Assembly: GCA_031290405.1 (NCBI GenBank)
Contig: JAITNO010000094.1
Span: 1 to 5,410, forward strand
Length of the DNA: 5,410 nt
DNA from: Spirochaetaceae bacterium
GTDB taxonomy: Bacteria > Spirochaetota > Spirochaetia > Treponematales > Breznakiellaceae
Direction: 5' to 3'
A program made the position numbers and the translations under genes. A model generated the notes under the pieces. That model did not search any database, had not been told where the DNA came from, and saw nothing but the letters and a program-made list of their open reading frames with translations. This document shows, piece after piece, positions 1 to 3,889 of this stretch (the first letter of the stretch is position 1; every line of letters starts with the position of its first letter).

Positions 1-64
1 AGAGGCCCGTCCGTAGGGGCGGTCAATGCCCCGGCGGATGCGGGCGGGCATTCTTCCGCCGGGG
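1..64. repeat. GC-rich hairpin element, probable intergenic repeat
   Basis: A perfect 10-base inverted repeat pairs 29-38 (CCCCGGCGGA) with 55-64 (TCCGCCGGGG) around a 16-base loop. A second perfect 7-base pairing, 25-31 (AATGCCC) with 46-52 (GGGCATT), uses some of the same bases, so the two folds exclude each other. The segment also contains the string CGTAGGGGCGGTCAATG at about 12-28. Strings of the type GTAGGGGCG followed by a hairpin are common in dispersed intergenic repeats of several bacterial phyla. The inverted repeats are seen directly; membership of a repeat family is inference, because only one copy lies here. The left edge of the element may lie outside the window. It could instead be the terminator of an upstream gene, but no T-run follows either arm. 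Confidence 0.4.
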
Positions 65-193
65 TACAAACACATGACCTGTATGGGTCGTTACCATCAA
101 AACTCCGCAATGAGGATAACCTGCGAATAGATTGTTTTATGAAGAAGAATGTCGTCTTTTGCCGTAGCGCCTCCCCCTCCTGCAATTGATTAA
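65..193 (+). promoter_or_regulatory. Lower-GC upstream region, possible weak promoter
   Basis: This stretch is clearly richer in A and T than anything else in the window and lies directly before the rightward gene pair, so it is the natural place for their promoter. The best sigma-70-like match I can find is TTACCA (91-96), 18 bases, then GATAAC (115-120). Each box matches only four of six consensus bases, so the exact site is doubtful. An imperfect dyad, GACC (76-79) and GGTC (86-89), lies just upstream and could be an operator, but it is short enough to be chance. No purine-rich ribosome binding site precedes the ATG at 194. Confidence 0.25.
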
Positions 194-766
194 ATGCCTG
201 AATTATGCGCTAATGTGGGTATGAATGGGGAAGAGACGCGGAATGCGGACGAGGCTAAAATCACGGAAAAGGATGTGCTCTTTTATTACAACAGGGAGGC
301 GCGGCTGGCGAAGGCGAGTCCGCGCGTCCGCGCGCTCTACGAGGATGCGCCGAAGAAACGGTTTGGTCTTTTTTCGTCGCTTACGGACTCGAAGCCTAAG
401 GCGGCGCTGCTGGGGGCCATCCTTGTCATCTGTCTGGTGATTTTGTTCCTTACGTACGTGGCGCCGGATGCCGGGGCGAGCATTGCGGGGAATAAGGTGA
501 GTGTGCGGGCGATGCGCTTCAATGGGGCGTCTTTTATGGTGCTTACAAAGGTGGCGGCGCGGGGGGCCTACACGGGTGTTGTGACGGTGACGGTTTCGCC
601 GCTGTCCGGCGGCGCGGGGGCGGGGCGGAGTTTTACTCATAGTGTTGTGTTTACGGAGGCGAAAAGCGAGGAGGCGCGCTGGTCTGCGCCGCTGGAGTCT
701 GAGGAGTTGTTGATTTCTTTGGCGGCTGGTGCGGATGTTGGCAGTTTTAGGGTTAAAACGGACTGA
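194..766 (+). CDS. Single-pass membrane protein of unknown function
   Basis: I do not recognise this 190-residue protein. It has three visible parts. Residues 1-69 are polar and charged, with a KITEKDVLFYYNREARL segment at 22-38 followed by a basic stretch before the membrane. Residues 70-90 form one strong hydrophobic helix (AALLGAILVICLVILFLTYV). Residues 91-190 are rich in Gly, Ala, Ser, Thr and Val with alternating patterns suggesting beta structure. Lys and Arg before the helix predict the N-terminus in the cytoplasm and the C-terminal domain outside. The start is uncertain: neither ATG 194 nor the in-frame ATG 221 (giving MNGEETRNAD) has a clear Shine-Dalgarno sequence, and 221 is a reasonable alternative. 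The stop at 764-766 lies 11 bases before the next gene, a predicted lipoprotein, so the two are probably co-transcribed and may work together at the cell surface. Coding character is supported by the convincing membrane helix and the tight spacing to the next gene. Confidence 0.75.
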   Translation: MPELCANVGMNGEETRNADEAKITEKDVLFYYNREARLAKASPRVRALYEDAPKKRFGLFSSLTDSKPKAALLGAILVICLVILFLTYVAPDAGASIAGNKVSVRAMRFNGASFMVLTKVAARGAYTGVVTVTVSPLSGGAGAGRSFTHSVVFTEAKSEEARWSAPLESEELLISLAAGADVGSFRVKTD

Positions 767-774
767 ATGGCGGG

Positions 775-800
775 TGGATGGATGCGGATGGATGGATGCG
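775..800 (+). repeat. 12-base direct repeat across the lipoprotein start
   Basis: The 12-mer TGGATGGATGCG occurs at 775-786 and again at 789-800, separated by GA, giving a 14-base period. The repeat contains both candidate start codons of the downstream lipoprotein gene (ATG 778 and ATG 796). Because 14 is not a multiple of three, gain or loss of one unit would change the frame of the upstream ATG relative to the gene but leave initiation at 796 in frame. The repeat is seen directly; any role in expression is inference. Confidence 0.7.
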
Positions 801-1572
801 TGCGGTGTGTAAGCTGAGGGCGCTTTGTGCGCTTTTTTTGTGCGCGCTTTTGCTGGGCTCGTGCGGTTCGACGACGGCTCTTGTGGAATGGGGTGGGCGG
901 GCGCTGGACGGGAGCGTCTTTGCGTTCGCGACGCATGAGGCGTGGGCGCCGCTTAACGCGTCGGGGGGGCTTGAGGTTCGCCTGGTTGCTGGGCGGGACG
1001 GCGCCCGGGAGCTTGCCTTTTCGTCATCTGACATTCCCTATCTTACGTTCTTTGGGTCGGAGCCTGCGGACGACGGGGCCTTTTCGCTCAAGCGGGTTCA
1101 TTTTCTGGCGGGAAACTTTGGGGGCTGGAACGAGGCTGAGATTGCGGCCTCCGGCGAGGGGCGCTTCAGGCGGCTTGGGGTGGATTATGTTTCCTTTGCG
1201 CTGCTGGGGGGTGTTGCGTTGGAGGGGGTGACGGGGGGGAAGATACGGCGCGAAAACACGCGCTTGACGGGGGAGCGGGCGTTGGAGGAGCTTAAAAACC
1301 GCAACGAGCGGATTGCGGCGCTGGCGGCCTGGATGAAGGGGGCGGCGGCGGAAGGGGGCGCGCCGGCCTTTGCCGATGAGGATGCGTTTGAGGCGTGGTG
1401 GGGTGGGCGTCTTTTTTCGCTGCCGGCGGGGGAGGATGTTGCGGCGATGAGGGAAAACGGTTCGCTGGCGGCGGACTGGAACGAGGCGGCGGCGTGGATA
1501 TACCTCTATTGCCGCTGGGATGAGTTAAGCGGCGTTCTAAGGCGGGATGTGGTGTTGGGACGGGTGGAATGA
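778..1572 (+). CDS. Predicted lipoprotein of unknown function
   Basis: This 264-residue protein starts with a lipoprotein signal peptide: Lys12 and Arg14, a hydrophobic core at about 15-26 (LCALFLCALLL), and a lipobox Leu26-Gly27-Ser28-Cys29. Cys29 is the predicted lipidated residue. A Gly or Ser before the Cys with relaxed upstream positions is usual in spirochaetal lipoproteins. The mature part (about 236 residues) has a beta-like first half with aromatic and Gly-rich segments, then a charged helical segment near 165-188 (ENTRLTGERALEELKNRNER) and a tryptophan-rich end. I recognise no enzyme motif. ATG 796 (residue 7) would give a more typical signal peptide starting MRAVCKLRAL; neither start has a strong ribosome binding site. 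The gene follows the membrane-protein gene by 11 bases, so an operon is likely. Its stop lies 14 bases from the convergent end of obgE, and no terminator is visible between them. The coding strand carries several G6-G7 runs. Confidence 0.8.
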   Translation: MDADGWMRAVCKLRALCALFLCALLLGSCGSTTALVEWGGRALDGSVFAFATHEAWAPLNASGGLEVRLVAGRDGARELAFSSSDIPYLTFFGSEPADDGAFSLKRVHFLAGNFGGWNEAEIAASGEGRFRRLGVDYVSFALLGGVALEGVTGGKIRRENTRLTGERALEELKNRNERIAALAAWMKGAAAEGGAPAFADEDAFEAWWGGRLFSLPAGEDVAAMRENGSLAADWNEAAAWIYLYCRWDELSGVLRRDVVLGRVE

Positions 1573-1586
1573 CGGGGGGGACGGTC

Positions 1587-2582
1587 TTATGTGGCCGCCG
1601 TGGCCGCCGTCAGGGTGAGGACCTCTTCGCCCAGTTCCTTGACGCCGGCGCCGGAAAAGACGGAGATGCCCATGACCTTTTCGCCGGGGTGCTTGTTCTG
1701 CAATTCGACAAGGCGTTCGGCGGTTCCGTCAAGGTCGAGCTTGGTGCCGACGAGGATGCGTTTTTTCTCAAGCATTGCGTCCGAAAAGGCGGCAAGCTCG
1801 GCGGACAGGATCGTAAAGGCGTCAAGATACGCGTCGTCGGACAGGTCGATTAAAAAGGCGAGCGCCGCGCTGCGGGAGATGTGTTTGAGGAATTGGATGC
1901 CGAGCCCTGCCCCTTCGGAGGCGCCTTCGATAAGGCCGGGGATGTCGGCCAGAACGATGTCCCGTTCGTGAAGGGTAAGGACGCCAAGGTTCGGGATCTT
2001 TGTGGTAAACGGATAGGGGGCGATCTTCGGGCGGGCATTCGTCCAGCGGTCGAGCAGCGAGGACTTTCCCGCGTTGGGGAAACCGACGAACCCAAGGTCG
2101 GCCATGATGCGCATCTCCACGTGGAGGGTGCGCGATTCACTCGGCTTGCCGGGCAGGGCCCTGCGCGGCGCCTGATTCACCGATGACTTAAAATGCACAT
2201 TCCCCCAGCCGCCGTTTCCGCCCTTGAGATAGAGGAAGTCGCCTCTGTCTTTGCCGAAATCGCGAACCAACTCCCCCGTGGAAGCCACGCGGAGTACCGT
2301 CCCCGGCGGCACGGGGATCACCACATCTTTTCCATTGCGCCCGTAACGCTGTGAGCCTTCGCCGTCGCGCCCGTTTTCAGCCTTATATTTTTGAGTGTAC
2401 CTTAGGTGGGACAAAGTCCGCAGGTTGTTTCGGACGGTGAAGACGACATCGCCGCCCCGCCCGCCGTCGCCGCCCGCCGGCCCGCCGTTCGGCACGAACT
2501 TTTCGCGCCTAAAGGCGACGGAACCGTTTCCTCCCTTGCCGGAGAAAACTTCGATTACCGCCTCGTCAGCAAATCTGTTCAT
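1587..2582 (-). CDS. obgE: Obg GTPase (ribosome-associated)
   Basis: Obg proteins are cytoplasmic GTPases that bind the large ribosomal subunit late in its assembly and link growth to nucleotide status. This 331-residue copy has the Gly-rich Obg domain at 1-158, including SGKGGNGSVAFRREKFVPNG near 14-33. The GTPase domain follows: G1 GFPNAGKS 167-174, switch I with PFTT 191-194, G3 DIPG 213-216, G4 TKLD 280-283 and a G5-like SVFSG 307-311. G4 carries Thr where most Obg proteins have Asn (NKxD); TKxD is a known permitted variant and should still read guanine. The protein stops soon after G5, so it lacks the C-terminal OCT domain of the longer B. subtilis and E. coli forms. The ATG at 2580-2582 lies inside the last codons of rpmA with a 17-base overlap and no good Shine-Dalgarno at normal distance, which points to translational coupling. 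The family call is secure. Confidence 0.97.
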   Translation of the reverse strand: MNRFADEAVIEVFSGKGGNGSVAFRREKFVPNGGPAGGDGGRGGDVVFTVRNNLRTLSHLRYTQKYKAENGRDGEGSQRYGRNGKDVVIPVPPGTVLRVASTGELVRDFGKDRGDFLYLKGGNGGWGNVHFKSSVNQAPRRALPGKPSESRTLHVEMRIMADLGFVGFPNAGKSSLLDRWTNARPKIAPYPFTTKIPNLGVLTLHERDIVLADIPGLIEGASEGAGLGIQFLKHISRSAALAFLIDLSDDAYLDAFTILSAELAAFSDAMLEKKRILVGTKLDLDGTAERLVELQNKHPGEKVMGISVFSGAGVKELGEEVLTLTAATAAT

Positions 2583-2826
2583 TGACTACCGTCGCCAGCT
2601 TCCTTCCGCGGCGATCGATAAACTTAACCGTTCCGTCCGTCAGCGCAAAAAGCGTCCAGTCGCCGCCGCACCCGACATTCACGCCCGGATGGATCTTCGT
2701 TCCCCGCTGCCTCACGATGATCGTGCCCGCTTTGACTCGCGAGCCGCCCGAAACCTTTACCCCAAGATACTGCGGATTTGAATCGCGCCCATTTTTTGCG
2801 CCGCTTCCGCCTCTTTTCCGTGCCAT
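2566..2826 (-). CDS. rpmA: 50S ribosomal protein L27
   Basis: Bacterial L27 is a small basic protein of the large ribosomal subunit whose N-terminal tail reaches the peptidyl transferase centre. The 86-residue product begins MARKRGGSGAKNGRDSNPQY and contains the family core VKAGTIIVRQRGTKIHPG, then VGCGGDWTLFALTDGTVKF. Length and motifs fit L27 well. The frame stays open upstream to an ATG at 2904, but the start at 2824-2826 is chosen because the family begins MA(H/R)K(K/R)GGS and GGAGG lies five bases before it. The N-terminus therefore lacks the extension that Firmicutes remove with the Prp protease. The stop overlaps the start of obgE. The usual upstream neighbour, rplU for L21, is not here; hisG lies 199 bases upstream instead. 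A promoter candidate sits in that gap. Confidence 0.97.
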   Translation of the reverse strand: MARKRGGSGAKNGRDSNPQYLGVKVSGGSRVKAGTIIVRQRGTKIHPGVNVGCGGDWTLFALTDGTVKFIDRRGRKLATVVNEQIC

Positions 2827-2831
2827 GCTAT

Positions 2832-2836
2832 CCTCC
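2832..2836 (-). promoter_or_regulatory. Ribosome binding site of rpmA (decides start)
   Basis: The minus strand reads GGAGG here, five bases before the ATG at 2824-2826. This is a full Shine-Dalgarno core at good spacing, and it settles the L27 start against the longer open frame that reaches 2904. Confidence 0.85.
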
Positions 2837-2874
2837 ACATGAAAAGCGACCTCTCCGCCGCCCTTCGTTTCCGC

Positions 2875-2904
2875 ATTGTCGCACAAACCAAGCCGAACAG
2901 TCAA
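2875..2904 (-). promoter_or_regulatory. Sigma-70-like promoter for rpmA-obgE
   Basis: On the minus strand a -35 box TTGACT (2899-2904, five of six consensus bases) is followed by an 18-base spacer and a -10 box GACAAT (2875-2880, four of six). Transcription would begin near 2868, leaving a leader of about 40 bases before the L27 ATG. The position, directly after the hairpin at 2903-2921 and before a strong ribosome binding site, is what one expects for a promoter that separates rpmA-obgE from hisG. It is a match by eye and has not been tested. Confidence 0.5.
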
Positions 2905-2921
2905 GGCGCCCCAGGCGCCTT
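2903..2921. terminator. Perfect 8-bp hairpin between hisG and rpmA
   Basis: AAGGCGCC (2903-2910) and GGCGCCTT (2914-2921) are perfect inverted repeats around a three-base loop. Read on the plus strand the stem runs into TTTT (2920-2923), like a short intrinsic terminator, but no plus-strand gene leads into it. Read on the minus strand, the direction of hisG and rpmA, it ends in only TT and then GACTG, so it would be a weak terminator for hisG. It abuts and shares two bases with the -35 box of the rpmA promoter candidate, so a regulatory role is also possible. Confidence 0.45.
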
Positions 2922-2929
2922 TTGCGGCC

Positions 2930-2946
2930 TACGGCGCTAAGCCGTA
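2930..2946. repeat. Second small inverted repeat in the hisG-rpmA gap
   Basis: TACGGC (2930-2935) and GCCGTA (2941-2946) can pair around a five-base loop. It lies 8 bases from the stronger hairpin at 2903-2921, on the hisG side. Together they could act as a stem pair in the 3' end of the hisG message that blocks exonucleases or slows polymerase. Six base pairs alone is modest evidence. Confidence 0.35.
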
Positions 2947-3025
2947 TGCGATATGCTTTGTGTTCGTGGGCTGCGCTCCCCCGGCAGGGCTTTGTTGTAC
3001 AAGAGGAGGAGGGGGGGGCGCGCCC

Positions 3026-3889
3026 CTATGGCACGACCTTGCGCAGGTCGTATTCCACGATGTCCGTCGCGCCGAGCCGTTTGAGGCGGGGGATAAGGGC
3101 AGGCACTTCGGTCTTCGGGACGGCGATCTTGACGGCAAAGCCGCTTTCCCCGCCGTTTTCGCAATAGAGGGGCGCGACGGTCGGACTCCGCATCGCCGGA
3201 AGGGAGCGCAGGAGCTCGCGGTATTTTGATTCGACGACGTTCATTTCGAGCATCACGCGCTCTCGCGCCTGGAGGACGGCGCGGAAGAGCATGGCCAGCT
3301 CCTCGATGGACGCGCGTTTTTCTGTATCCCGCATGGCCTCTTTCGACGCGAAAAACTTTGTGGACGAGCGCAAAATCGTCCCGATGATTTTTAACCCGTT
3401 CTGGCTCAGCGTCTGCCCCGTCGCCGTGTTGTCGATGATCATGTCGGCGTCGTCCGGCGGGAAAACTTCGGTGGCCCCGTAGGTCCGCACGATCCTAAAA
3501 TGGTATCCGTTCGCCGAAAGATGCTTTTCGGCAAGGCGAACGTATTCGGTGGCCACGACGATCTTTTTGCTTTTAAGGGACGCCTCGTCGGTCGAATCCG
3601 GCACGGCGACAACGATGCTCACGCGGTCGAAGCCCAGGTCCAGGACCTCTTCGACGTCCGCGCCGCTTTCTTCGATCCAGTCGATGCCGGTAAACCCCGC
3701 GTCGTGGCTTCCCAGTTCCAAGAGCTCGCCCACGTTCTGCGGCTTCATGATCTTGGCGTCGAGCCAGTCGGCGCCGAGGTCGGGGCGGTAGGCCCTGCCG
3801 CCAAGTCGTATCGGCAAGCCTACTTCCGCAAAAAGCCGCTCGATGTTTTCATAGATGCGCCCTTTCGGAATTAAAATTCTAAGCGGCAC
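3026..3889 (-). CDS. hisG: ATP phosphoribosyltransferase, long form (HisG)
   Basis: HisG catalyses the first step of histidine biosynthesis in the cytoplasm: ATP plus PRPP gives phosphoribosyl-ATP and pyrophosphate. The 287-residue product begins PLRILIPKGRIYENIERLF, the usual HisG opening. The PRPP-binding segment DADMIIDNTATGQTL lies at about 147-161. The last 70 or so residues, from NVVESKYRELLRSLP through GATDIVEYDLRKVVP, match the C-terminal regulatory (ACT-like) domain. This makes it the long form, feedback-inhibited by histidine and independent of HisZ. I chose GTG 3887-3889 because GGAGG lies exactly five bases before it. An in-frame ATG at 3899-3901 would add four residues, but it overlaps that ribosome binding site. 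The start overlaps the 3' end of the chemotaxis-receptor gene by 11 bases, so co-transcription and coupling are likely. No other his gene is in the window. The family call is firm; the start is inference. Confidence 0.95.
   Translation of the reverse strand: MPLRILIPKGRIYENIERLFAEVGLPIRLGGRAYRPDLGADWLDAKIMKPQNVGELLELGSHDAGFTGIDWIEESGADVEEVLDLGFDRVSIVVAVPDSTDEASLKSKKIVVATEYVRLAEKHLSANGYHFRIVRTYGATEVFPPDDADMIIDNTATGQTLSQNGLKIIGTILRSSTKFFASKEAMRDTEKRASIEELAMLFRAVLQARERVMLEMNVVESKYRELLRSLPAMRSPTVAPLYCENGGESGFAVKIAVPKTEVPALIPRLKRLGATDIVEYDLRKVVP

Noticed and set aside
1..51. Minus-strand start ATG at 49-51 reading MPARIRRGIDRPYGRAS off the left edge
   Set aside because: Only 17 codons are visible, they lie within the hairpin repeat, and there is only a weak GGAAGA before the ATG. 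Not enough to call a gene.
1..189. Plus-strand frame open from the left edge to TGA 187-189 (62 codons), possibly the end of an upstream gene
   Set aside because: The second half is low-GC and not codon-like, no family is recognisable, and the first half is occupied by the inverted repeats. It is more likely intergenic, though the 3' end of a real gene cannot be fully excluded.
1570..1612. TGACGG (1570-1575) and CCGTCA (1607-1612) as a shared bidirectional terminator
   Set aside because: The arms are six bases with a 31-base loop, no T-run follows, and the right arm is inside obgE coding sequence.
1569..1853. Plus-strand open frames over obgE (and similar ones over hisG and the receptor gene)
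   Set aside because: They lie opposite clearly identified genes, match no family, and arise from the high GC content, which makes stop codons rare in antisense frames.
2827..2904. N-terminal extension of L27 in the same frame up to ATG 2904
   Set aside because: It does not resemble the Prp-cleaved leader, it would run through the promoter and ribosome binding site, and the strong GGAGG before ATG 2826 fixes the start.
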